DNA of 6,599 bases from CAZNOG01 sp964574635 (GCA_964574635.1 CAZNOG010000034.1:1-6599), one strand, 5' to 3'. Shown: positions 1-5,994, counted from the first letter of the stretch. Numbers and translations are program-made. The notes: generated by a model not told the origin, from the letters alone.

Positions 1-228
1 ACCCGTTACACTGGATGACATCGTTTGAAGCGCAGCGCCAAACCTATGTGAACCTGTGAAACCTCCGTATGATTCCACACCCTTGCGTAAAACCCTATGT
101 GCCTATGTGGTTAAAAAACGGCGCCCTACACGTCCTTACCACACCATCTTATATGGTAAAACGACGCCCTACACGTCCGAATGATTCCACATTTTATGAA
201 AACTCAATGTGGTGAAACCCCGCGGGGA
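1..228. repeat. Repeat block P, copy 1
   Basis: First of three copies of a non-coding block; the others start at 594 and 1390. Positions 1-48 match the start of copy 3 exactly, and about 95-228 match 1483-1616 exactly, with a short diverged stretch between. The block carries the motif CCTATGTGCCTATGTGGTT at 94-112, which recurs inverted in the neighbouring a-units. It also has a 13-bp direct repeat (123-135 and 165-177) flanking a TTACCA/TGGTAA inverted repeat (136-141, 154-159), a CCACATT/AATGTGG inverted repeat (187-193, 206-212), and a CCCCGCGGGG palindrome ending at 227. The window opens at the block start, so the array probably continues to the left. No gene is supported here. Confidence 0.85.
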
Positions 229-593
229 TCGGGGATCCGAATCAAGGAAAACTGCTTTTCGGATAGGTGACTTCGAGGCGAGTCAAATCAGACTTTGAAT
301 TACGTGGATGGGCAGGCGGAACGAGCATACGCCGTTTTAACCACATAGGCACATAGGAGGGAAGGTGTGCTGTTTTGCGAGGATAAGACTTGGCGGCGAC
401 TCAAATTGGATTTAGTGTCACGCGGGCGGCGTGTAGGAGCGCCAGGCGTCATAGCGCGTCTGTGACGCGGCACAGAGGGGTTTGATGTTTTTTGGGTTAG
501 GTGACTTCGAGACGAGTCAAATAGGATTTAGAATCGCATTGGGCTGCTTCTAGGATTTAGAATCGCATTGGGCTGCCTCCTTATATGATGCCC
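229..593. repeat. Repeat block Q, copy 1 (units a-b-c)
   Basis: This block is built from diverged tandem units whose related starts lie at 265, 385 and 499. The a-unit is 120 bp and contains the inverted CCTATGTG-type motif at 336-357. The b-unit is 114 bp and instead carries the hairpin CGCGTC-TGT-GACGCG at 455-469. The c-unit is truncated and runs into block P. Positions 324-547 are identical to 1149-1372 over 224 bp. At the left edge an ATCCGAA/TTCGGAT inverted repeat (235-241, 258-264) encloses an inner GAAAA-CTGC-TTTTC hairpin. No reading frame looks like a protein gene. Confidence 0.8.
522..579. repeat. 29-bp tandem duplication in the c-unit
   Basis: Two consecutive 29-bp copies (522-550 and 551-579) begin TAGGATTTAGAATCGC and differ at one base. 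The equivalent place in the other array copy (1347-1375) has a single copy, so this is a local duplication that accounts for the different spacing of the two array halves (825 versus 796 bp). Confidence 0.9.
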
Positions 594-757
594 ACCCGTT
601 ACACTGGATGACATCGTTTGAAGCGCAGCGCCAAACCTATGTGAACCTCTGAAACCTCCGAATGATTCCGCGCCTTCTCGTAAACCCTATGTGCCTATGT
701 GGTTAAATCGGCGCCCTACACGTCCGAATGATCCCACACGTCTACTTCACCCTGCGC
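594..757. repeat. Repeat block P, copy 2 (variant, shortened)
   Basis: This is a second copy of the block at 1 and 1390, with the shared motif CCTATGTGCCTATGTGGTT at 686-704. Compared with the other copies it lacks exactly 42 bp, namely one of the two 13-bp direct repeats plus the TTACCA hairpin between them. After about position 740 its sequence leaves the P consensus and is replaced by a REP-like hairpin and a G-rich heptanucleotide run. No gene is supported. Confidence 0.8.
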
Positions 758-787
758 GTCATTCCGAACTTGTTTCGGAATCTCTTT
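758..787 (+). repeat. REP-like hairpin, stem variant TTCC/GGAA
   Basis: A 30-bp palindromic element reading GTCA, TTCC, GAACTTGTTTC, GGAA, TCTCTTT. The stem ATTCCGAA/TTCGGAAT is 8 bp with loop CTTGT. Conserved ends, loop and inner stem match the hairpins at 6101-6581, while the four outer stem bases differ on both sides so that pairing is kept. It sits in the place where P copy 2 diverges from the other copies, as if inserted or exchanged there. Confidence 0.85.
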
Positions 788-795
788 GTAGCGGA

Positions 796-830
796 GGGAT
801 CGGGGATCGGGGACCGGGGACCGGGGATCC
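796..830 (+). repeat. GGGAYCG heptanucleotide repeat, G-quadruplex motif
   Basis: Five consecutive 7-bp units of the form GGGAYCG, the last ending in C. On the plus strand this gives four GGGG tracts (802-805, 809-812, 816-819, 823-826), with a further GGG at 796-798, all separated by 3-nt loops ATC or ACC. This is a canonical intramolecular G-quadruplex pattern. The corresponding place in the first array copy (225-238) has only two units, so the number of units varies between copies. Confidence 0.85.
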
Positions 831-1089
831 GAATCAAGGAAAACTGCTTTTCGGATAGGTGACATCGAGGCGACTCCAATCGGATTTCGAGCCACGTGGA
901 CGGGCAGGCGGAACGACCATACGCCGTTTTAACCACATAGGCACATAGGAGGGAAGGGTTTCTGTTTTGCGAGGATGAGACTCGGAGACGACTCAAATCG
1001 GATCTTGAGTCAAGTGGGCGGAGGGGAGGGGCGCCAGGCGGCATAGCGCGTCTGCGACGCGGCACAGAGGGGATTGATGCTTTTGCGAT
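827..1089. repeat. Repeat block Q, copy 2 (units a-b)
   Basis: This is a diverged a-b pair, with the a-unit starting at 857 and the b-unit at 977. The a-unit holds the inverted CCTATGTG-type motif at 928-949. The b-unit holds a CGCGTC-TGC-GACGCG hairpin at 1047-1061, so the stem is kept while a loop base differs from the other b copies. The ATCCGAA/TTCGGAT inverted repeat at the left edge (827-833, 850-856) is conserved with copy 1. There is no truncated c-unit here; the block runs straight into the next a-unit. Confidence 0.75.
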
Positions 1090-1389
1090 AGGTGACATCG
1101 AGGCGACTCCAATCGGATTTTGAATTACGTGGACGGGCAGGCGGAACAAGCATACGCCGTTTTAACCACATAGGCACATAGGAGGGAAGGTGTGCTGTTT
1201 TGCGAGGATAAGACTTGGCGGCGACTCAAATTGGATTTAGTGTCACGCGGGCGGCGTGTAGGAGCGCCAGGCGTCATAGCGCGTCTGTGACGCGGCACAG
1301 AGGGGTTTGATGTTTTTTGGGTTAGGTGACTTCGAGACGAGTCAAATAGGATTTAGAATCGCATTGGGCTGCCTCCTTATATGATGCCC
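1090..1389. repeat. Repeat block Q, copy 3 (units a-b-c)
   Basis: The a-unit begins at 1090, the b-unit at 1210 and the truncated c-unit at 1324. Unit lengths of 120 and 114 bp repeat those of copy 1. From 1149 to 1372 the sequence is identical to 324-547. It contains the inverted CCTATGTG-type motif at 1161-1182 and the CGCGTC-TGT-GACGCG hairpin at 1280-1294. It leads into P copy 3 exactly as copy 1 leads into P copy 2. Confidence 0.8.
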
Positions 1390-1616
1390 ACCCGTTACAC
1401 TGGATGACATCGTTTGAAGCGCAGCGCCAAACCTATATGAACCTGTGAAACCTCCGTATGATTCCGCGCCTTTTCGTAAACCCTATGTGCCTATGTGGTT
1501 AAAAAACGGCGCCCTACACGTCCTTACCACACCATCTTATATGGTAAAACGACGCCCTACACGTCCGAATGATTCCACATTTTATGAAAACTCAATGTGG
1601 TGAAACCCCGCGGGGA
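1390..1616. repeat. Repeat block P, copy 3; right end of the array
   Basis: Near-exact copy of 1-228, identical over the last ~134 bp, with the CCTATGTG-type motif at 1482-1503, the CCACATT/AATGTGG inverted repeat (1575-1581, 1594-1600) and the CCCCGCGGGG palindrome (1606-1615). Similarity to copy 1 stops after 1616, only 30 bp from the menD stop codon. The inverted repeat is therefore immediately downstream of the men operon and might help end or stabilise its transcript, but it has no T-run and is not a standard intrinsic terminator. Confidence 0.85.
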
Positions 1617-1646
1617 CCCCAAATCAACCCCCGCCGGGCGAAACCA

Positions 1647-3365
1647 TCACAAACCCTGCAAACCTCTGTGTATACCTGCGAAATATTCCCTCAACACCCC
1701 CGCGTTTTGCGCGGCGTCGGTTTTGATCTCCAAAATGGCCGCCTGCTCCGTGCCGTGCAACAAGCGGTCGAATTCCCTCCTCAAATCCACCGCGTTGCCG
1801 GCCGATAAATACTCCAGGCCGAATGTCTCCGCCAAAGCGCGAATATTCACCGGGTGGTGGGCCTCGAAATACGGTTCGAGCTCTTCGATCGTCGACGGCC
1901 CTTCGATGATGCGGAAAATGCCTCCGCCACGGTTGTTCACGACCGCGATCTTCAAGTTGCGCGGCAAATCGCGGTTCCACAAGGCGTTGGAATCGTACAC
2001 CAACGACATGTCGCCCGTGACCAACAATACCGTCTCCTCCGGCCTGGCCAGCGCCCACCCCGCAGCCGTAGACACCGACCCGTCGATGCCGCTCGTGCCG
2101 CGGTTGCAATGCTGGACGCGCCCGGCCCGGTAGCCGAGCAATTGCACGTAACGGATGGGAGTGCTGTTGGCCAAATGCCAAACGGTGTTCGGCGGAGTGG
2201 GAGCGTCGTAGATTTCCTTGAATACGCGGAAATCCGTAAAAGCCTCGCCCGCGTCGAAATTCCCGTGGGCCGCTTCCGCATCCCTTTTCAGATCCAACCA
2301 TTTCCGTTGGTAGGCGCCCGAATCTTCCTCGACCTCCGAGGGAACCAACGCGTCGAAAAAGCCCGTGGGATCGGCGTGAATCTCCTTGGTGAGCGACATG
2401 TACGTGTCGAGTCCCCGGTCGTAAGGATGGACGTGCCAGTGGTGGGCCGGCGGGAAGGACCGCAGCAAGGCCTTGATTTTTTTCGAAACCACGTAGCCCC
2501 CCAAGGTGATCAACAAGTCGGGCATGAGCTCGCCGGGGTCGCCCGTTTCCGAAAAGGGGATGACAATGCGGTCGATGGTGTCGATGGCCCGGGGTATGTC
2601 CAAGTTGCACGTGGTTTCTGTGAGAATGACCACGTTGGGCAAGTGCGACAAGCGAACCAGAGTTTTTTCCAGCGCTTCGTCGGGACGCATTTGTCCCACC
2701 AGCACCATCGTTTTTTTCGAGGATTTCAGGATGTACCGTAAATCTTCCATGCGCTTGGGCCCCGGCAGCCGTTCAGGCTCGATGGAATCGTAAAAGCGGT
2801 AGCCCCGCTCGTTGGGATACTCCGCGGTGTCGTAAAGTGGTTCGCCCACCGGCACGTTGATGTGCACCGGACCGGGGTCGAGCACCCGCGCCGTGTTGAA
2901 GGCGTGGGATAATTTCCGCCGGTTCATCCAGCGGTCGTCCTCGTTCCGGGGCTCGGCGATCAGCGTAAAGGCGAACCGACAGAAATTTCGGAAAATTCCC
3001 TCCTGACGAATGGTTTGACCGTTTCCCTGATCGGTCCAAGCCAAGGGGCGATCGGCGGTGACCGCCACCACCGGCGCGCGGAGGTAGAAGGCTTCGGCCA
3101 TGGCAGGAGCATAGTTCGCCGCAGCGGTGCCGCTGGTGCACAACAATACCACCGGTTTCCGGGTCGCCAGGGCCAGCCCCAGAGCGTAAAAACCCGCCAC
3201 GCGCTCGTCGGCGAGGCTGTGGCAATTGAATTTCCCCGAGCGGTTGAAGGAAATCGTCATCGGCGCGTTTCTCGAGCCGGGGCTGATCACCACGTGTTGT
3301 ACGCCGAAATGTTCCGCCGCTTTCACCAGAGTGTGGATGCCTTCTTTGTTGCTGAGTGTTTGCAT
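1647..3365 (-). CDS. menD: MenD, SEPHCHC synthase (menaquinone biosynthesis)
   Basis: Encodes 572 residues, a normal length for MenD, the thiamine-diphosphate- and Mg-dependent enzyme that condenses isochorismate with 2-oxoglutarate (losing CO2) to form 2-succinyl-5-enolpyruvyl-6-hydroxy-3-cyclohexene-1-carboxylate. Visible signatures are SPGSRNAP at residues 28-35; DERVAGFYALG from residue 53, whose Glu54 corresponds to the glutamate that activates the cofactor; TSGTAAANY at 77-85; TADRP at 103-107; RGTSGIDG at 422-429; and the cofactor-binding stretch from GD (451-452) to NN (477-478). The start is the ATG whose product begins MQTLSNKEG, 9 bp after the menF stop, with no Shine-Dalgarno sequence. 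It is the last gene of the operon: downstream there are 30 bp and then the repeat array, with no menB or other men gene. The family assignment is very secure. Confidence 0.97.
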   Translation of the reverse strand: MQTLSNKEGIHTLVKAAEHFGVQHVVISPGSRNAPMTISFNRSGKFNCHSLADERVAGFYALGLALATRKPVVLLCTSGTAAANYAPAMAEAFYLRAPVVAVTADRPLAWTDQGNGQTIRQEGIFRNFCRFAFTLIAEPRNEDDRWMNRRKLSHAFNTARVLDPGPVHINVPVGEPLYDTAEYPNERGYRFYDSIEPERLPGPKRMEDLRYILKSSKKTMVLVGQMRPDEALEKTLVRLSHLPNVVILTETTCNLDIPRAIDTIDRIVIPFSETGDPGELMPDLLITLGGYVVSKKIKALLRSFPPAHHWHVHPYDRGLDTYMSLTKEIHADPTGFFDALVPSEVEEDSGAYQRKWLDLKRDAEAAHGNFDAGEAFTDFRVFKEIYDAPTPPNTVWHLANSTPIRYVQLLGYRAGRVQHCNRGTSGIDGSVSTAAGWALARPEETVLLVTGDMSLVYDSNALWNRDLPRNLKIAVVNNRGGGIFRIIEGPSTIEELEPYFEAHHPVNIRALAETFGLEYLSAGNAVDLRREFDRLLHGTEQAAILEIKTDAAQNAGVLREYFAGIHRGLQGL

Positions 3366-3374
3366 TTTCTGCTG

Positions 3375-4373
3375 TTAAATGGAGTCTTCGGTCAAATGTC
3401 CGGACAGGGTTTCGGCTTTGTCGGCGGTTTCCTTCCATTCCGATTCCGCCTCGCTGGCCGCCGTAATGCCCCCGCCGCTGAACAAGGCCAACGTGTCCGA
3501 CCCGATCTTCAGGCAGCGCAGATTCACGTACACGTCGGCGTACCGGGGCGGAGAGAACCTTCCCAGGTAGCCGGTGTACAATTGCCGGTCTCGGGATTCG
3601 GCCAAGGCGATATGGTGCAAAGCGTTCTCCAAGGGCACGCCTCCCACCGCCGGGGTGGGGTGGAGGTCTTTTAATACCGCGGGAGCGCTGCGCTCCTCAT
3701 CCTCCAACCGAAACCAAAAATCGGTTTTCAAGTGGGCTACGCTCCCCGCCTCGGCCGTGACAGGCCCCGTTTCCCGAACGTCGATTGCACCGTGCTTTTT
3801 CAACACGCGCCGAATGTGCACCGAAACCAATTCCTGTTCGACCTTTTCCTTTTCGGTCCAATCGTACCGGCCCGATTCGCTGAAACGCCGGGTTCCCGCC
3901 AGACTGACCGTGTGCCAGAGGTCGCCCGATTTCCTCAAAAGCACTTCCGGCGTGGCGCCCACCCACAGCCCGTACCGGGGGTGGTGAGCCAGATAGACGA
4001 ACGCGTGCGGGTATGCGCGACACAGCTTGTCGAAATATTCTGTGGGTTGAAAATCGGCGGGTTTCGGTACGTGGATGACACGCGACAGGATGGCCTTGGT
4101 CAATTCGCCGGTTTCCATGGCTTTTTTCAGCGATGCGAAACCGCGGAGGTACTCTTCTTTGGAAGTATGCGGGGGCACCGACACGCCGGGAAAAAATTCG
4201 TCGCCACTCGCGAAGGGCTCGACCACCGCGTCGGTGTATTTCCCTGCGCCCTCTTCGTAGGGGTGAAAATCGCACGTTGAGGCACCCGGCAGCCGGTACA
4301 ATAAAAAAGAGCGACCCCTTTGCAGGAATTGCAGCGCTTCGGACACGTGCTCGTCGAGACGGTTCGTCGTCAT
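3375..4373 (-). CDS. menF: Isochorismate synthase (MenF type)
   Basis: Encodes 332 residues of the chorismate-binding family and isomerises chorismate to isochorismate, the first committed step of menaquinone synthesis. Residues visible include Lys93 in GELTKAILSR (the water-activating base of isochorismate synthases), Glu143 in GATPEVLL (50 residues later, the same spacing as the Lys/Glu pair known in EntC), SLAGTRR at 157-163, LHPTPAVGG at 237-245, ESRDRQLYTGYLG at 259-271 and the C-terminal SGGGITAASEAESEW. It is shorter than E. coli MenF, with a reduced N-terminal region. The chosen ATG at 4373 overlaps the preceding stop as ATGA; an in-frame ATG at 4406 would add 11 residues and overlap the thioesterase by 37 bp, so it is less likely. 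An anthranilate or aminodeoxychorismate synthase subunit is unlikely given the neighbouring menD. Confidence 0.95.
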   Translation of the reverse strand: MTTNRLDEHVSEALQFLQRGRSFLLYRLPGASTCDFHPYEEGAGKYTDAVVEPFASGDEFFPGVSVPPHTSKEEYLRGFASLKKAMETGELTKAILSRVIHVPKPADFQPTEYFDKLCRAYPHAFVYLAHHPRYGLWVGATPEVLLRKSGDLWHTVSLAGTRRFSESGRYDWTEKEKVEQELVSVHIRRVLKKHGAIDVRETGPVTAEAGSVAHLKTDFWFRLEDEERSAPAVLKDLHPTPAVGGVPLENALHHIALAESRDRQLYTGYLGRFSPPRYADVYVNLRCLKIGSDTLALFSGGGITAASEAESEWKETADKAETLSGHLTEDSI

Positions 4374-4795
4374 GAGGCGTCCACGATGATGTTGGTGAGG
4401 CGGCAAATGCAGATCAATTTCCCCTCTTCATTGCGGATGCGGATATCCCAAACGTGGGTGCGCCGGCCCCCGTGAACGAGTTCGGCCCGGGCCGTGACGG
4501 TGCCTTGGCGGATCGCGCGGATGTGGTTGGCGTTGATTTCCAGTCCCACCACCTGCTTCGAGGGGTCGTTGACAAGCAGATGGCTGGCCGAACTTCCCAG
4601 GGATTCGGCCAGAGCGACGCTCGCTCCACCGTGCAGGATGCCGGCCGGTTGGTGCACGTGAGGCCCTACTTCCATGGTCGCTTCGGCGTAGTCTTCGCCT
4701 ACGTCGGTGAAGCGTATGCCCAAGGTCTCCATCAGGGTGTTGCGGGTGATTTCGTTGGCCTTTGACAGCAGGCCCGCTTTGTCGCCGGAATTCAT
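4370..4795 (-). CDS. menI: Hotdog-fold acyl-CoA thioesterase, probable DHNA-CoA hydrolase (MenI/YdiI-like)
   Basis: Encodes 141 residues of the PaaI/YdiI hotdog thioesterase family. The core QPAGILHGGASVALAES (residues 49-65) contains His55 and Glu64, corresponding to the active-site His and the catalytic Glu63 of E. coli YdiI. VVGLEINANHIRAIRQG (82-98) and CRLTNIIV (131-138) also closely resemble YdiI. YdiI hydrolyses 1,4-dihydroxy-2-naphthoyl-CoA in menaquinone synthesis, and the position at the head of a menF-menD operon supports the same job here. The reading frame is open upstream to 5152, but homology begins near MNSGDKAG, so the ATG at 4795 is chosen. No Shine-Dalgarno sequence is visible; a TATCTTTG box lies 31 bp upstream of the start. 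A broader acyl-CoA specificity cannot be excluded from sequence alone. Confidence 0.88.
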   Translation of the reverse strand: MNSGDKAGLLSKANEITRNTLMETLGIRFTDVGEDYAEATMEVGPHVHQPAGILHGGASVALAESLGSSASHLLVNDPSKQVVGLEINANHIRAIRQGTVTARAELVHGGRRTHVWDIRIRNEEGKLICICRLTNIIVDAS

Positions 4796-4825
4796 GGTGT
4801 GGCCGGGTATTGTGTAAATTTGCCA

Positions 4826-4833
4826 CAAAGATA
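4826..4833 (-). promoter_or_regulatory. Likely minus-7 box of the menI-menF-menD operon
   Basis: On the minus strand this reads TATCTTTG, a full match to the Bacteroides minus-7 consensus TAnnTTTG. It would start transcription around 4819, giving a leader of roughly 25 nt before the thioesterase ATG at 4795. No clear TTTG minus-33 element is seen at the expected 19-21 bp spacing. The placement ahead of the first gene of the operon makes it the best promoter candidate. Confidence 0.5.
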
Positions 4834-4847
4834 AGGCTTGACCCGAG

Positions 4848-4860
4848 ACCGTGACACGGT
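4848..4860. promoter_or_regulatory. Small palindrome upstream of the men promoter box, possible operator
   Basis: ACCGTG-A-CACGGT is a perfect 6+1+6 palindrome centred about 35 bp upstream of the predicted start of the men transcript. Its position where a regulator would contact RNA polymerase is suggestive, but no binding protein can be named and a palindrome of this size can occur by chance. Confidence 0.25.
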
Positions 4861-5155
4861 GCGTGCGGTTGCCGATTTTCGGAATGCCCCGACGAGGTGA
4901 CGAAGGATTGCGTGAGGTCCATAGCCGGCATCCTCGCATGGGCTTCGGGATGCGGAGAGCCGCGGAGGCGTGGCGATCGGCAGGAAGCCCACGAAAACGC
5001 CCGCTCACCGCCCCGAAGGACATGGGAGATACAGGCGGCGGACCGACCCCGTACGGCGGTGATAAGAAAGTGGGGAACGCGGCGCCGATGGGGATGCCCG
5101 AGCCCGACTGCGGGATAGGGTGTAGGGGGCACGCCCAAAAACCGAAACGCATGCA

Positions 5156-5878
5156 ATGAATATGGAAGAAAAGGCTAAGACGAAGCGCATTTTATTGGTT
5201 GAGGACGAGGAGAGTCTGGCCGATATGATCCGGATGAATCTCGAGATGGAAGGGTACGAAGTGGGGTTGGCCCGCGACGGTCGTACGGCCTTGGATATGG
5301 CTGAAAACGAGGATTATGACACGTGCATTCTCGATATCATGCTGCCGGAAATGGACGGGATGGAAGTGTGCCGCACCATGCGCTCGCGGGGGGTGAACCT
5401 GCCGGTGCTTTTCCTGAGCGCTAAATCGTCGGCGGCCGACCGCGTAGAGGGATTGAAAATCGGGGGCGATGATTATCTGACCAAGCCGTTCAACTTGGAA
5501 GAATTGTTGCTTCGAGTGGGTAATCTTTTGAAAAAGAGCGCAGTTTCCGAGCCATTGTCGGGGGTGGCGCACACCGATCGTTTCACTTTCGGGCCGAACG
5601 AGGTGAATTTTGCCACGTATGAGGTGAGGGGGCACGACGGGCGCACGCACACGCTGTCGAAGCGGGAGATCGAATTTTTGCGGTATCTGGTCGAGCACCG
5701 CAATACGGTGGTGTCGCGGGAGGAGGTGCTGAATACGGTTTGGGGATACGATACCTATCCCACTACGCGCACCATCGACAATTATATACTGGCCTTCAGG
5801 CGCTACTTCGAACGCAATTCACGAAAGCCGCGGTACTTCCATTCCATCCGCGGGGTGGGCTACAAATTTACGCCCTGA
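5156..5878 (+). CDS. OmpR/PhoB-family two-component response regulator
   Basis: Encodes 240 residues: an N-terminal receiver domain (about 10-127), a linker, and a C-terminal winged-helix DNA-binding domain (about 140-240). The receiver has the acidic pocket Glu16-Asp17, the phosphoacceptor Asp60 in LDIMLPEMDG, Ser88 in LSAK, Tyr107 and Lys110 in YLTKPF, so all key residues for phosphorylation and switching are present. In the effector domain, TRTIDNYILAFRRYFE (204-219) is the recognition-helix region and IRGVGYKF (231-238) forms the wing. It should bind DNA as a dimer when phosphorylated. The start is the ATG at 5156; a second ATG at 5162 is an equally plausible start because neither has a Shine-Dalgarno sequence. 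No histidine kinase is adjacent, and a terminator follows about 90 bp downstream, so it appears to be a single-gene unit with its partner encoded elsewhere. Its target genes are unknown. Confidence 0.95.
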   Translation: MNMEEKAKTKRILLVEDEESLADMIRMNLEMEGYEVGLARDGRTALDMAENEDYDTCILDIMLPEMDGMEVCRTMRSRGVNLPVLFLSAKSSAADRVEGLKIGGDDYLTKPFNLEELLLRVGNLLKKSAVSEPLSGVAHTDRFTFGPNEVNFATYEVRGHDGRTHTLSKREIEFLRYLVEHRNTVVSREEVLNTVWGYDTYPTTRTIDNYILAFRRYFERNSRKPRYFHSIRGVGYKFTP

Positions 5879-5952
5879 GGGGTGGGGGAGGCAACCCGAC
5901 GGATCGGCTGCGTCTTTACGGTGCAATCCGAGATTGCGAAAATGGTTTCAAA

Positions 5953-5960
5953 TATCTTTG
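5953..5960 (+). promoter_or_regulatory. TATCTTTG box just ahead of the terminator
   Basis: This is a full match to the Bacteroides minus-7 consensus TAnnTTTG on the plus strand, with a TTG at 5934-5936 at a shorter than usual spacing (16 bp). A start here would fall about at the base of the terminator hairpin at 5969, so any product would be a tiny hairpin RNA or a read-through transcript into the repeats. It may be a chance match. Confidence 0.2.
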
Positions 5961-5968
5961 CAGGATTT

Positions 5969-5994
5969 AAAGCGCTCGAAAGAGCGCTTTTTTT
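5969..5994 (+). terminator. Intrinsic terminator of the response regulator gene
   Basis: A perfect 9-bp stem AAAGCGCTC/GAGCGCTTT (5969-5977, 5982-5990) is closed by a GAAA tetraloop and followed by further T residues, making a run of seven T from 5988. It lies 90 bp after the regulator's stop codon and separates it from the repeat array to the right. The upstream A residues make it partly usable in the other direction too. Confidence 0.93.

Larger units (their letters stand above)
4796..5155. other. 360-bp divergent intergenic region without a convincing gene
   Basis: This separates the men operon (minus strand) from the response regulator (plus strand). It is GC-rich and holds the two promoter-like boxes near 4815-4833, the palindrome at 4848-4860 and a GCATCC/GGATGC inverted repeat (4928-4933, 4948-4953). 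Open frames exist on both strands, for example 4851-5159 on the plus strand and the upstream extension of the thioesterase frame on the minus strand. Their products are rich in Arg, Pro and Gly with no recognisable domain, as expected for GC-rich non-coding DNA. The length suggests a long leader, a small RNA or a dispersed intergenic element; none is demonstrable here. Confidence 0.6.

Noticed and set aside
742..1149. 135-codon open frame on the minus strand inside the left array
   Set aside because: It crosses a hairpin, the G-rich heptanucleotide and several repeat units, is rich in Arg, Ser and Pro, and has no domain. The frame is not kept in the other array copies, so it is not a gene.
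1..1616. CRISPR array
   Set aside because: The repeats are over 100 bp, diverged between units, and not separated by unique spacers of uniform length; no cas genes are present.
1606..1646. Intrinsic terminator for the men operon
   Set aside because: GC-rich palindromes are present just past the menD stop, but none forms a hairpin with a proper loop followed by a T-run on the minus strand.
1854..2741. 295-codon open frame on the plus strand opposite menD
   Set aside because: It lies fully antisense to a securely identified menD, and its Arg/Val/Gly-rich product is typical of a shadow frame in GC-rich coding DNA.
4370..5152. 260-residue version of the thioesterase with a long N-terminal extension
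   Set aside because: Similarity to YdiI-type thioesterases starts near the ATG at 4795. The extra residues are low-complexity and Pro/Arg-rich, and the extension would cover the best promoter candidate.
4851..5159. 102-codon plus-strand frame upstream of the response regulator
   Set aside because: No recognisable motif, composition as expected for GC-rich non-coding DNA, and no supporting start signal.
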